This document shows positions 17,264 to 25,851 of a stretch of DNA of 64,000 bases, in pieces (position 1 is the stretch's first letter; each line of letters starts with the position of its first letter). Position numbers and translations under genes: made by a program. Origin of the DNA: Neolewinella marina (lineage in GTDB: Bacteria; Bacteroidota; Bacteroidia; Chitinophagales; Saprospiraceae); NCBI RefSeq assembly GCF_002631205.1, contig NZ_PDLO01000001.1:1054001-1118000 (forward strand), in the 5' to 3' direction. The notes below the pieces were generated by a model. That model was given only the letters and a program-made list of their open reading frames with translations. It did not search any database and was not told where the DNA came from.

Positions 17264-19432
17264 ATGAAGATATCCCGTAGCCGCAGTTGCGGTTTCTGCC
17301 TGCTTGCGATGCTGTTCGCCTGCTCCGGGTCGGAGCCCTCCCAGGAAGATCCCGCGAACTGGGCCCACTACCTCGGCGACCGGGCCACCACCCAGTACAG
17401 TGCCCTTCAGCAAATCGACACCGGGAACGTTGCCCGGTTGACCCAGGTCTGGTCCTACGCCTCCGGTGACCTTGACTCCCTCAACCGCGGCCAGATCCAG
17501 TGTAACCCCCTCATCGTTGACGGGGTCCTCTACGGCACCAACCCCCGCCTCAAGGCCTTCGCCCTGGACGCCGCCACCGGGCGGGAGCGGTGGACCTTCG
17601 ACCCGGCCGTATTCAGTGAGGAACTCTTCGGCATGGGTACCAACCGCGGACTGAGCTACTGGACCGACGGAGAAGAACGGCGTATCTACTACCCCGCCGG
17701 GGCCTTCCTCTACGCCCTCGACGCCACTACGGGACAGCCGGTGACCACCTTCGGCACAGGGGGCCGGGTGGACCTGCATACCGGGCTGGGCGACGCGGCG
17801 CGGGAGCAATTTGTCGTCTCAACGAGCCCGGGGATCATCTTCGAGGACCTCATTATCGTCGGTGGGCGGGTGAGCGAGGACCTCGGCGCGGCCCCCGGCC
17901 ACATCCGGGCCTTTGACCTCCATACCGGGGCGCTGCGGTGGACCTTCAAGACCCTGCCGGACCCCGGCACCCCCGGCGTCGAAACCTGGCCGGCGGAACG
18001 ATCCCCGCTGACCGGCGGGGCCAACGCCTGGGCCGGCATGAGCCTGGACGCGGAGCGTGGACACGTCTTTATTCCTACGGGCTCGGCCTCCTACGACTTC
18101 TACGGCGGCAACCGCCCCGGCGACAACCTCTACGCCAACTCCGTGCTGGTGCTCGACGCCCGCAGCGGCGAGCGAATCTGGCACTACCAAACCGTCCACC
18201 ACGACGTCTGGGATCGCGATCTGCCGGCACCGCCCGTGCTGTTGACCGTCAACCACGGGGGCCGGGACATCGAGGCGGTGGCCCAGACCACCAAGGGCGG
18301 GTACCTCTTTCTCTTTGACCGGGATAGTGGTACGCCCCTGTTCCCGGTGGAAGAACGGCCCTTCCCGGCTTCCGACCTGGCCGGGGAGTACAGCAGCCCC
18401 ACCCAACCCATACCCACTTCCCCCCCACCCTTCACCCGACAGGAACTGACGCCGGAAGACCTCTACCCTTTCGACACCACGATGAACCGCGAAGCGCGGG
18501 AACTGCTGGCCCGCAGCCGGTACGGAGGCCCCTTCCTGCCCCCGAGTGAGGAAGGCACTATAATGTTTCCGGGCTTCGACGGCGGGGCCGAATGGGGCGG
18601 CGCGGCCTGGTCGCCGAGTGATCGACTTCTGTTCGTCAACGCCAACGAAATGCCCTGGATGCTGAAGATGAATCCGGTGGAAGGACTGGCTGGCGCAGAC
18701 TCCGGGCGGGGCGTCTACGCCATTGGCTGCCAGGCCTGCCACGGTGCCGACCTGCGGGGCGGGGGCGTATTCCAGAGTCCATCGCTCCTCGGACTGGCCG
18801 ACCGCCTCGATGCACCCGCGATCACTCAGCTGATTCGGAACGGCCGCGGGGCCATGCCGGCCATCGGCTGGTTGACCGACGAACAGGTGAAGGCCGTGGC
18901 CGAGTGGCTGCTCACCCTGGACGCGGATGCTTCCCCCGAAGAGATCACGGCCGAGGCCGGAGCAAGCGACAAGGAAGAGGCCACCGGCGAGGGCGCCTGG
19001 CCCTACCCCTACATTATGGACGGCTACAAGCGGCTGAAGACCAGCGACGGCCACCCCATAACGTCCCCGCCCTGGGGCACCCTGACGGCCATCGACCTCG
19101 ACAAAGGAGATATCCGCTGGCAGGTACCCCTCGGTGAATACCCCGACCTGGTGGAACGCGGCATCCGCAGTACGGGCAGTGAAAACTACGGCGGCCCGGT
19201 GGCTACGGCTGGCGGACTGGTCTTCATCGCCGCTACCCTGGACGAGAAGATCCGCGCCTTCCGCAGCCGCGACGGCAAATTGTTGTGGGAAGCCCCCCTG
19301 CCGGCGGCGGGCTACGCCACCCCCTCGGTTTACTCCGTGAGCGGCCGCCAGTACGTGGTCGTGGCCTGCGGGGGTGGCAAGCTGGGCACGCCTTCCGGCG
19401 ACCGCTACGTCGCCTTCGCCCTGCCAGAGTGA
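17264..19432 (+). CDS. PQQ-dependent dehydrogenase with inserted cytochrome c domain (lipoprotein)
   Basis: A 722-residue quinoprotein. The N-terminus has a lipobox (LLAMLFAC|S), so it is probably membrane-anchored in the periplasm. Residues about 30-450 and the last ~130 form the eight-bladed PQQ propeller (WAHYLGD, YSALQQI, GRERWTF, HHDVWDRDLPAPP, GGYLFLFDRDSG; later GSENYGGPVATAGGLVF and RQYVVVACGGGK). Between them is a haem c module with CQACH at 489-493 and an axial Met candidate in GAMPAIGWL. It resembles glucose-dehydrogenase-type enzymes with a fused electron acceptor. Substrate is unknown, and PQQ synthesis genes are not in this window. Confidence 0.9.
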   Translation: MKISRSRSCGFCLLAMLFACSGSEPSQEDPANWAHYLGDRATTQYSALQQIDTGNVARLTQVWSYASGDLDSLNRGQIQCNPLIVDGVLYGTNPRLKAFALDAATGRERWTFDPAVFSEELFGMGTNRGLSYWTDGEERRIYYPAGAFLYALDATTGQPVTTFGTGGRVDLHTGLGDAAREQFVVSTSPGIIFEDLIIVGGRVSEDLGAAPGHIRAFDLHTGALRWTFKTLPDPGTPGVETWPAERSPLTGGANAWAGMSLDAERGHVFIPTGSASYDFYGGNRPGDNLYANSVLVLDARSGERIWHYQTVHHDVWDRDLPAPPVLLTVNHGGRDIEAVAQTTKGGYLFLFDRDSGTPLFPVEERPFPASDLAGEYSSPTQPIPTSPPPFTRQELTPEDLYPFDTTMNREARELLARSRYGGPFLPPSEEGTIMFPGFDGGAEWGGAAWSPSDRLLFVNANEMPWMLKMNPVEGLAGADSGRGVYAIGCQACHGADLRGGGVFQSPSLLGLADRLDAPAITQLIRNGRGAMPAIGWLTDEQVKAVAEWLLTLDADASPEEITAEAGASDKEEATGEGAWPYPYIMDGYKRLKTSDGHPITSPPWGTLTAIDLDKGDIRWQVPLGEYPDLVERGIRSTGSENYGGPVATAGGLVFIAATLDEKIRAFRSRDGKLLWEAPLPAAGYATPSVYSVSGRQYVVVACGGGKLGTPSGDRYVAFALPE

Positions 19433-19482
19433 GGATTCGACTATTCCGGCGATCGTGCGTTATATGCCAAACCCCAACCGGC

Positions 19483-20019
19483 ATGTTGATTCGCTTCCTC
19501 TTGCTTCCCCTCCTCCTTACCGGCTGCTACGCCGACGAACTCCGGGAAGAGATGACCGAGGAACCCTTTTTTGACCTGGCCTCCTACATGGATGCCCAGG
19601 TCGATAGCCTGGAGCAGGCAGGAACCACGGTGACCAAGACCATCCACCTGAACGGTACCACGGAAACCAAGGAGCTCAGCGACCTCAACTTTGCCAACGA
19701 CCTGAAGGTCTTCCGGGAGGCCGACATCAATAAACCGGCCTACCTCGACAAGTATACCGTAGACAAACAGGAATCCGAAGGTCGCCTCGTTCGCACCTAC
19801 ACCGCAATCGACAGCAGTATGCAGACCCGCCGGCTTACGGTGGTGAGCCGCGATGACCGCCCGATCCGGGTGGAAATCATCCGCAAGACGGGGACCGTGC
19901 TCAGCCAGGGCGACCACCACCTTGTCTACGACCCCCTCAGCGGCTACCACTTGCACACCGATCAGGTGAACCGCTTCGGGGATGACCTCGACGCCGATAT
20001 TACCGTACGGTGGAAATAA
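19483..20019 (+). CDS. Predicted lipoprotein of unknown function
   Basis: A 178-residue protein with a clear lipobox (LLLPLLLTGC|Y). The rest is hydrophilic and beta-rich (TKTIHLNGTTETKELSD, YTVDKQESEGRLVRTY, TRRLTVVSRDDRPIRVEI, GYHLHTDQVN). I do not recognise a family. The ATG at 19483 starts the signal peptide; upstream in-frame sequence overlaps the PQQ gene. It lies 50 bp after that gene in the same direction and may be co-transcribed. Confidence 0.75.
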   Translation: MLIRFLLLPLLLTGCYADELREEMTEEPFFDLASYMDAQVDSLEQAGTTVTKTIHLNGTTETKELSDLNFANDLKVFREADINKPAYLDKYTVDKQESEGRLVRTYTAIDSSMQTRRLTVVSRDDRPIRVEIIRKTGTVLSQGDHHLVYDPLSGYHLHTDQVNRFGDDLDADITVRWK

Positions 20020-20023
20020 AAAA

Positions 20024-20050
20024 GAGGCAGTGCCACCACAGCACTACCTC
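20024..20050. terminator. Hairpin after the lipoprotein gene
   Basis: GAGGCAGTGC (20024-20033) pairs with GCACTACCTC (20041-20050) with one mismatch and a 7-nt loop. An A6 run precedes it on the plus strand, so it reads as a U-tract terminator only for leftward transcription; no leftward gene is visible to its right. Rightward it may act as a weak terminator or mRNA 3' structure for the lipoprotein gene. Confidence 0.45.
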
Positions 20051-20453
20051 AGCCCTAACCAAATAAAACCAAATTATTTTCAAACGCCGGTGAGGCCGGT
20101 TGGCCAAGCGTTGATTCAAATATAAGGGCTAAAAACAGTGATTTTTACACTTATCCCCCATAAATCCTGCGATTCCGGTATTTGGGAATTTTACGCTGTC
20201 GTAAAACTTTCCTTCCGAACGGCCCACAATCTGCCCAATTTTAATCGGAAATTCCATAAATGACAAAATCAACACATTTTCATGTCCCGACAATTTGATT
20301 GTCACATGCTATTTTCTGAAATATAATTTTGCCGAATTCATTCATCCGTAATTATGTTCCTTCCAGGCCATCGGCGAATAATCGCTGACGACACCTCAGG
20401 TTCCCCGGAAGGTTCCACGCGGTTGTTTTCACGTCGTAAAAACTTGCTTATTT
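20051..20453. other. AT-rich intergenic region upstream of hpt
   Basis: About 400 bp with visibly lower GC than its surroundings and no credible open frame. It begins with an A/C-rich stretch (AACCAAATAAAACCAAATT). Near its right end TAATTTTG (20324-20331) matches the -7 consensus, with a TTG at 20299-20301 (22-bp spacing, slightly long), about 120 bp before the hpt ATG. I see no recognised RNA gene in it. Confidence 0.5.
20324..20331 (+). promoter_or_regulatory. Candidate -7 box (TAATTTTG) for hpt
   Basis: The octamer fits TAnnTTTG; the nearest upstream TTG gives 22-bp spacing. It lies in AT-rich DNA where chance matches are more likely. Confidence 0.35.
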
Positions 20454-21014
20454 ATGTCCGCCCCGATCACCAATCGCATCCAGCTACACGAGCTCCACTT
20501 CCGTCCTTTCCTGTCGGCGGAGGAACTGGAATCCCGCGTCCGGGAGCTCGGTGAGGAGTTGAGCCGCCGGCTCTACGGTGGCGATCCCTGCTTTGTGGTC
20601 ATGCTGAAGGGAGCTTTCGTATTCGCCGCTGACCTGTTGCGGGCCAGCGGCCTCCACGGGGAAGTCTGCTTCGTGCGCACCAGCAGTTACTCGGGTACCC
20701 GCTCAGAGGGCCAGGTAAAGCTGCTGATTCCGCCGGAAGCCGAGCTGATCCGCGGCAAGGACATCGTCCTTGTAGAGGACATCATCGACAGCGGACTCAC
20801 CATGCAGGCTTTCCTGCCCATGCTCCGGGAGCTACAACCCAGGTCCATCACCCTCGTCACCCTGCTCCACAAGCCCGAAGCCCAGCAGGTGCCGGTGCCG
20901 GTTGACCTTGTTGGCTTCACCATTCCCAGTAAATTCGTGGTGGGCTACGGACTGGACTACGACGGGCTGGGCCGCAATCTGCCCGCCATCTATCAACTCG
21001 ACGAATCCTACTGA
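20454..21014 (+). CDS. hpt: Hypoxanthine phosphoribosyltransferase
   Basis: A 186-residue purine salvage enzyme that converts hypoxanthine/guanine plus PRPP to IMP/GMP. The PRPP-binding signature is VLVEDIIDSGLTM (about 104-116). Other family blocks are CFVVMLKGAFVFAADL, VRTSSYSGTRSEGQV, LLHKPEA and VGYGLDYDGLGRNLP. Length is normal. The stop overlaps the next ATG by 1 nt, indicating translational coupling with the GNAT gene. Confidence 0.95.
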   Translation: MSAPITNRIQLHELHFRPFLSAEELESRVRELGEELSRRLYGGDPCFVVMLKGAFVFAADLLRASGLHGEVCFVRTSSYSGTRSEGQVKLLIPPEAELIRGKDIVLVEDIIDSGLTMQAFLPMLRELQPRSITLVTLLHKPEAQQVPVPVDLVGFTIPSKFVVGYGLDYDGLGRNLPAIYQLDESY

Positions 21015-21496
21015 TGCTGCAACTGCGCCCCATCACCCCGGCCGACAACCCCATAGTAGCCCGCATCGTCCGTACGGTCATGCCGGAATTCAACTGCGTC
21101 GGCGAGGGGTTCTCCATCAACGACCCGGAACTGGCGGACATGTACGCCGCCTACTCCGCCCCCCGGTCGGCCTATTATATGCTCACCCAGGACGGACGGC
21201 CCGTGGGCGTGGGCGGTTACGCTCCCCTCGCGGGTGGCGACGGCACGGTATGTGAGCTGCGCAAGATGTACCTCCTCCCTGAAAGCCGCGGACTGGGTGG
21301 CGGAAGGATGCTGCTGGAGAAGTGCCTGCAGGCCGCTGAGGCCGATGGCTACGAACGGATGTACCTGGAAACGGTGCGGGCCATGACCGCCGCGGTCAGG
21401 CTGTACGCCAGCTACGGCTTCACCCCCCTGGCGGCTCCCCTGGGGAATACGGGACATTCCGGCTGCGACCGCTTTATGATCCGGTCTTTTCGGTGA
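21014..21496 (+). CDS. GNAT-family N-acetyltransferase
   Basis: A 160-residue acetyltransferase. The acetyl-CoA pyrophosphate loop is visible in the segment LPESRGLGGGRMLLEKCLQ (about 92-110), and the C-terminal strand in MYLETVRAMTAAVRLYASYGF. Substrate is unknown. It is coupled to hpt by a 1-nt overlap. Its 3' end overlaps the convergent TIGR03915 gene by 23 bp. Confidence 0.88.
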   Translation: MLQLRPITPADNPIVARIVRTVMPEFNCVGEGFSINDPELADMYAAYSAPRSAYYMLTQDGRPVGVGGYAPLAGGDGTVCELRKMYLLPESRGLGGGRMLLEKCLQAAEADGYERMYLETVRAMTAAVRLYASYGFTPLAAPLGNTGHSGCDRFMIRSFR

Positions 21497-22250
21497 GGTA
21501 TTTCCAGTAGCGTTTCGGGACGTGCTGGAGGTGGAGTTTCAGGTTCTGCCGTTCGGGAATGTCCACGGCCCGGAAATAGGTCTGCCACAGTTGCTGATAC
21601 CCCGTTTCGGATTCGTCCAGTTGCTGTTCGGAGAGGCTGCGCAGTCTTCCGTCCTGCTCGGCGTCCAGGGTGATGAAACTGGCTTTTTTCAACTGGCTGT
21701 CCCAGTACAGGCCGTAGTGCCGGCGGGTATCGTAGATAAGCCATTCCATGGCTGGGTAGCGGGCGGCGAAGTGGTCGCCGATGAGGGGGAGGCAATTGAA
21801 GTCGGGATTGACGAGGGCCGCGTACATCCCATCCGGTGTTTGTTGAAAGCGAACGAAAGCGTGCATGCGGTGGACTTCCCGACCCATCTGCTGCTTTAAC
21901 CGCAGCAGTTGGCGGATGCGGTCGTCGCTTGCGTCCTTGCTCACGTCGAGGGCATGGACGGCCATCTGCCGCTGGACAAAATAGTAGATCAGCCGCTCCA
22001 CCTCCGGCTGTTCGGTGAGGAAGGCGTGGTGCAGGAGTTCCACGACCTTGTCGTTTCCGCTGCGCTTCTTCAGCCCGGCGGCTACCCGCTTCGCGTGATC
22101 TGCCTCGGTGGCTACGGGAATGGCCGCCGCAAACAGTTGCTGCTGATAGCGGTCCTCCGCCACGATATCCACCCCTTCGGCCTTCAGGCGGAAGGCTTCG
22201 AAGATGGCCGAGAGCAGGCCCGGGAAGGTGCCGTCGTAGGTAAAGGTCAC
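21474..22250 (-). CDS. TIGR03915-family putative DNA repair protein
   Basis: The 258-residue protein starts MTFTYDGTFPGLLSAIFEAF, the hallmark of TIGR03915/DUF4130. Further blocks are HHAFLTEQPEVERLIYYFV, VHRMHAFVRFQQTPDG, HFAARYPAMEWLIYDTRRHYGLYWD and a C-terminal WQTYFRAVDIPERQNLKLH and PKRYWKYLTE. In most genomes the family sits beside a radical-SAM protein (TIGR03916) and is thought to act with it on DNA; that partner is absent here. The start overlaps the stop of the epimerase by 4 nt, so the two genes are coupled. Confidence 0.88.
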   Translation of the reverse strand: MTFTYDGTFPGLLSAIFEAFRLKAEGVDIVAEDRYQQQLFAAAIPVATEADHAKRVAAGLKKRSGNDKVVELLHHAFLTEQPEVERLIYYFVQRQMAVHALDVSKDASDDRIRQLLRLKQQMGREVHRMHAFVRFQQTPDGMYAALVNPDFNCLPLIGDHFAARYPAMEWLIYDTRRHYGLYWDSQLKKASFITLDAEQDGRLRSLSEQQLDESETGYQQLWQTYFRAVDIPERQNLKLHLQHVPKRYWKYLTEKTGS

Positions 22251-23146
22251 CCCAGCAGTTGTTCGAGGGCCTGGCTTAGTTCGGGGTAGGCAAAGCGGTA
22301 GCCGGCGCCCTGTATGCGATCCGCTGAGCAGCGGGCGCTGTCCAGGACGGTGTGGCTCATCTCCCCGAGGGCCAGCTTCAGGGCGGCTTCGGGAGCCGGC
22401 AGCACCAGGGCACTTTTACCGAGAGCCGGACCGAGGGCCGCGGCGAAGTGGCGGTTGCGGACGGGGTTCGGCGAACAGCCATTATAGATACCCGTGAGGC
22501 GGTGCTCCAAGGCGTAGGCGTAGATGCCTACGATGTCTTCGATGTGGATCCAGCTGTAGTACTGCTGTCCGCTGCCGAAATAGGTGGAGGTCCAGGCATT
22601 CAGGGGAATGAGCATTTTTTGCAGCGCGCCTTCGTCCGGGTGGAGTACGATTCCGGTGCGGTTGATGAAGGTGGGAATGCCCAGGCGGCTGACTTCTTCC
22701 ACCGCCGTCTCCCAGGCCAGGCAGGATTCGCTCAGGAAGCCGTGTCCCGGGGGCGCATCCTCGGTGATTAGTTCCTCGCCGCGGTCGCCGTAGTAACCGA
22801 TGGCGCTGGCCGAGAGGTAGAGGGCGGGGGTGATGCCGAGGCGGGACAGGGTTGCGGTCAGCAGGCGGGTGGATTCGGTGCGGCTGCGGATGATCACCCG
22901 TTTGCGCTCGTCGGTCCAGCGGGCGTCGGCGATGCCGGCGCCGGCCAGGTTGATCACGTAACTGACGTCGCGGAAGGCCGTCTCGTCGATGGCACCGATG
23001 TCTACGTCCCAGTAATATGCGGGGAATTCGGCGTCGGGATCGGGAGAGCGGCTCAGGTGCCGCACTTCGTGGCCGTCGCGGCGCAGTCGGCGCGACAGGT
23101 GCATGCCCACGAATCCGGTGCCCCCGCCGATGAGTACAACCGCCAT
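22247..23146 (-). CDS. TIGR01777-family NAD(P)-dependent epimerase
   Basis: A 299-residue extended short-chain dehydrogenase (SDR39U1/YfcH type). The nucleotide-binding loop is GGGTGFVGMHLSRRL at residues 7-21. Family marks include YVINLAGAGIADARWT, ALYLSASAIGYYGDRGEE, FINRTGIVLHPDEGALQKM, YYSWIHIEDIVGIYAYAL and GIYNGCSPNPVRN. Its substrate is unknown. It lies directly upstream of the TIGR03915 gene (4-nt overlap) and 3 bp after the 92-residue protein, suggesting a three-gene transcript. Confidence 0.92.
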   Translation of the reverse strand: MAVVLIGGGTGFVGMHLSRRLRRDGHEVRHLSRSPDPDAEFPAYYWDVDIGAIDETAFRDVSYVINLAGAGIADARWTDERKRVIIRSRTESTRLLTATLSRLGITPALYLSASAIGYYGDRGEELITEDAPPGHGFLSESCLAWETAVEEVSRLGIPTFINRTGIVLHPDEGALQKMLIPLNAWTSTYFGSGQQYYSWIHIEDIVGIYAYALEHRLTGIYNGCSPNPVRNRHFAAALGPALGKSALVLPAPEAALKLALGEMSHTVLDSARCSADRIQGAGYRFAYPELSQALEQLLG

Positions 23147-23149
23147 GAC

Positions 23150-23428
23150 TTAACCGTTTGCGGGTACGAACTCGTAGTAGTAGGGGTCGTCGCCGTCTTC
23201 CTCGTAGGCCAGGGCGAGTTCCCGGTTGCGCATCTCGGCGAAGAAGACTTCCCAGCTTACGGGATTGAGGTCGAAGGTATCCTCGTTATCGCGGTCGTCG
23301 AAGTGGATCCGCAGGGGTTGGCTGCTGTAGCCGTCGGCGACCTGGTCGACCATGGCGGGTGAACCGTTGCGCGACTTGGCGAAGGCTTTGATTAAATTGT
23401 GGTCGATTGTTTTTATTGTAGTAGCCAT
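23150..23428 (-). CDS. Small conserved-looking hypothetical protein
   Basis: A 92-residue acidic protein with basic N-terminal residues (IKTIDHNLIKAFAKSRNGSP) and an acidic C-terminal half rich in Asp/Glu/Tyr. I see no membrane segment and recognise no family. It lies 3 bp upstream of the epimerase gene in the same direction, which supports its being real and the first gene of that transcript. Confidence 0.6.
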   Translation of the reverse strand: MATTIKTIDHNLIKAFAKSRNGSPAMVDQVADGYSSQPLRIHFDDRDNEDTFDLNPVSWEVFFAEMRNRELALAYEEDGDDPYYYEFVPANG

Positions 23429-23558
23429 CCGGGTTGGGCATTGATCCTACCCTACTAACCGTGGATTGGCGGGCTAATGTTTAGGTTTGCTCAGCATTGC
23501 ACCCGCGCGCCGCCGCCCCCATCTCCGGCGGGTTACGCCCCATACCATCCGATCCTCC

Positions 23559-25046
23559 ATGTCCGAAACCCTCGGTTTTCTCACCCTGCTGCCGCCCGTT
23601 ATCGCCATTGTCCTGGCCATCCTGACGCGGCAGGTCTTCATATCCCTCATCGTCGGCATCTTCCTGGGCTACGTGATCCTGGCCGGCGGCAACCCGTGGC
23701 TGGGCTTCCTGGACACCCTGCAGGGGCTGGTCGACGTCTTCGCCGACGCTGGCAACACACGCACCATCATGTTCTGCGCCCTGGTGGGGGCCCTCATCGT
23801 GTTCATGCAGCGCAGCGGGGGCGTGAATGGCTTCATCGAGAGCATCGACCGGCGGCTGCGGGCCTACGAGGACCGCAAGGACGGGTCCAGCCGCATCGTG
23901 GTACAGCTGCTGGCGTGGATCACCGGGGTGCTGGTCTTCGTGGAATCGAGCATCAGCGTACTTACGGTGGGTACGCTTTACCGTCCGATCTTCGACAAGC
24001 TCGGACTGAGCCGGGAGAAGCTGGCCTACATCGCCGATTCCTCTTCGGCCCCGAGTTCCATCCTCATCCCCTTCAACGGCTGGGGGGCCTTCATCATGAC
24101 CCTGCTGGCGGCCGAGGGCTTCGCCAACCCCTTTGGTACCATGCTGCAGGCGCTCAGCTACAACTTCTACGCCTTCGCGGCCCTGGCGCTGGTGCCCATC
24201 GTGGTGCTCACCGGCGTGGAGTGGGGCCCCATGAAACACGCCGAGCGGCGGGCGCGGGCGGGCAAGGTGCTCAACGACAATGCCCAGCCGGTAGTCGACG
24301 AATCGCTCACCAGCGTGGAGGCCAAGGAAGGCATCGAACACCGGGCCTTCAACATGGTGGTACCCATCGTGGTCATGGTGGTGTGTATGCCCTTCATGCT
24401 GGCGTATACGGGCTGGGCGGACGCCCGAACGCTGCTGGGGGAGGGCGCGGGCGCGGGTGCCATGCTCTTCCAATCGATCGGCAGCGGCAGTGGCTCCACG
24501 GCCGTGCTCACCTCGGTGACCATCGCCATCCTGGTGTCCATGGCGATCTACAAGGCCCAGGGCATCTTCGGCATCCGGGAGTCGGTCGACCTCGTCCTGA
24601 AGGGCATTGCCGGTCTCATTCCCCTGGCCCTGCTGATGCTGCTGGCCTTCGCCATCGGCGCGCTCTGCAAGAAACTGGAGACGGGTATCTACGTATCGGA
24701 GCTGGCGCGGGGGTGGCTTTCACCGGGGCTGGTACCTTTCCTGGTGTTCGTGGTCACCTGCTTCATTGCCTTCAGCACCGGGACCAGCTGGGGCACCTTT
24801 GCCATCATGATCCCCATTGCCGTACCGATGGCCCAGGAGATGGACGCCAACGTGCTCATGGCCATCGCCGCGGTACTGGGCGGGGGTGTTTTCGGCGACC
24901 ACTGCTCCCCGATTTCGGATACCACCATCCTGTCGAGCCTGGCCTCGGCCACCGACCACATCGACCACGTAAAGACCCAGCTGCCCTACGCCGGTCTGGC
25001 GGGGGGTATTGCGGCGGGGTTGTACCTGATTTTGGGGCTGATGTGA
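23559..25046 (+). CDS. Na+/H+ antiporter, NhaC-family
   Basis: A 495-residue membrane protein with about a dozen hydrophobic helices. Features recalled from NhaC-type antiporters are IVVQLLAWITGVLVFVESSISVLTVG, DSSSAPSSILIPFNGWGAFIM, SIGSGSGSTAVLTSVTI, FIAFSTGTSWGTFAIMIPIA and GGVFGDHCSPISDTTILSS. It exchanges Na+ for H+ in the inner membrane. I chose the ATG at 23559; the upstream extension is Arg/Pro-rich and not membrane-like. The stop abuts a palindromic repeat copy. Confidence 0.92.
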   Translation: MSETLGFLTLLPPVIAIVLAILTRQVFISLIVGIFLGYVILAGGNPWLGFLDTLQGLVDVFADAGNTRTIMFCALVGALIVFMQRSGGVNGFIESIDRRLRAYEDRKDGSSRIVVQLLAWITGVLVFVESSISVLTVGTLYRPIFDKLGLSREKLAYIADSSSAPSSILIPFNGWGAFIMTLLAAEGFANPFGTMLQALSYNFYAFAALALVPIVVLTGVEWGPMKHAERRARAGKVLNDNAQPVVDESLTSVEAKEGIEHRAFNMVVPIVVMVVCMPFMLAYTGWADARTLLGEGAGAGAMLFQSIGSGSGSTAVLTSVTIAILVSMAIYKAQGIFGIRESVDLVLKGIAGLIPLALLMLLAFAIGALCKKLETGIYVSELARGWLSPGLVPFLVFVVTCFIAFSTGTSWGTFAIMIPIAVPMAQEMDANVLMAIAAVLGGGVFGDHCSPISDTTILSSLASATDHIDHVKTQLPYAGLAGGIAAGLYLILGLM

Positions 25047-25162
25047 GTTCGTCCAACGCTGAAACGTTGGACGACTTAGTGGTCCAATGTAAAGTGGTCG
25101 GACGACTTAAGTGGTCCGACGGGTTAGTGGTCGGACGACTTAAGTCCTCCGACCAACCAGGG
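25047..25162. repeat. TGGTC-type palindromic repeat, copy 1
   Basis: The repeat fills the space between the converging stops at 25046 and 25165. It starts with a 9-bp hairpin (CGTCCAACG-N6-CGTTGGACG) and continues with GTGGTCGGAC/GTGGTCCGAC half-sites around CTTAAG. About the first 65 nt nearly match copy 2 at 26629. It could serve as a bidirectional terminator. Confidence 0.75.
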
Positions 25163-25612
25163 CTAGTGCTCCAGGGCGTGAGTATCCCGGACGCTGCTGA
25201 AGGTCAGGTCCAGCATCTTCCATTCGCCGGCCCGCTGCTGGTACACTTCCGTCACGGTGAACTCATTAGAAACCTCATTGCCCCGCACGTGGGCGATGAG
25301 GGTAATGCGGTTCCACACAATGGCCGTGTTACCGAAAACTTCAACCACGACGTCGTGGACGTCGGCCTGCTTGTAGTGAATGCTCCCGCTTTCGATGATT
25401 TCCAGCTCACGCTCCTTGCCCCAGGTGCCGCTCATGTGCACGAATCTGGACCGGTCGTCGAAGAGGATAGCCAGGCTGTCTATCTGCTTGTCGGCCATCC
25501 ACTCCCACTTGGTTTTGGACAGTACGGCAATGCGTTGCTCCGGACTGCTGGCCTGTGACCAGGAAACGGTGGAGAGGGCAAGTACGAACAGGGCGGTGAA
25601 AACTGATTTCAT
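25163..25612 (-). CDS. Secreted NTF2/SnoaL-like (DUF4440-type) protein
   Basis: A 149-residue protein with a signal peptide (MKSVFTALFVLALSTVSWSQA). The mature part is a cone-shaped NTF2-like fold (KTKWEWMADKQIDSLAILFDDRSRFVHMSG ... VTEVYQQRAGEWKMLDLTFSSV). It is probably periplasmic, and its ligand or enzyme activity is unknown. I chose the ATG at 25612 because it starts the signal peptide. Its stop is adjacent to repeat copy 1. Confidence 0.8.
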   Translation of the reverse strand: MKSVFTALFVLALSTVSWSQASSPEQRIAVLSKTKWEWMADKQIDSLAILFDDRSRFVHMSGTWGKERELEIIESGSIHYKQADVHDVVVEVFGNTAIVWNRITLIAHVRGNEVSNEFTVTEVYQQRAGEWKMLDLTFSSVRDTHALEH

Positions 25613-25799
25613 GGTATCGATTTTGGGCAGGGGCGAGGGACTGGCGTTGAGCAGCCGCATTCAGCCACAAGGTAGGGCCTGTAACCAGCGCTATCTGACC
25701 CGGATTACGGGAATGCCTACCCTGCTTACGGATTATGGGGGCGGGGGGCAGGGGCTGGTCCGCCGTTTGGTGGTTGGACGAAGGCCTGTCTGGAAACTC

Positions 25800-25834
25800 A
25801 GAAGCCTGCATTCCCCCAAGGAATGCAGGCTTCT
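25800..25834 (-). terminator. Strong hairpin downstream of the PfpI-like gene
   Basis: A 14-bp perfect stem (AGAAGCCTGCATTC with its complement) and a 7-nt loop lie 17 bp beyond the stop of the minus-strand PfpI gene. The U-tract is weak, so termination efficiency is uncertain. Confidence 0.6.
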
Positions 25835-25851
25835 CAATTAAATTCAGTATC

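Noticed and set aside
25047-25162. CRISPR-like repeats
   Set aside because: The repeated half-sites are palindromic, unevenly spaced and lack unique spacers of constant length; no cas gene is nearby.
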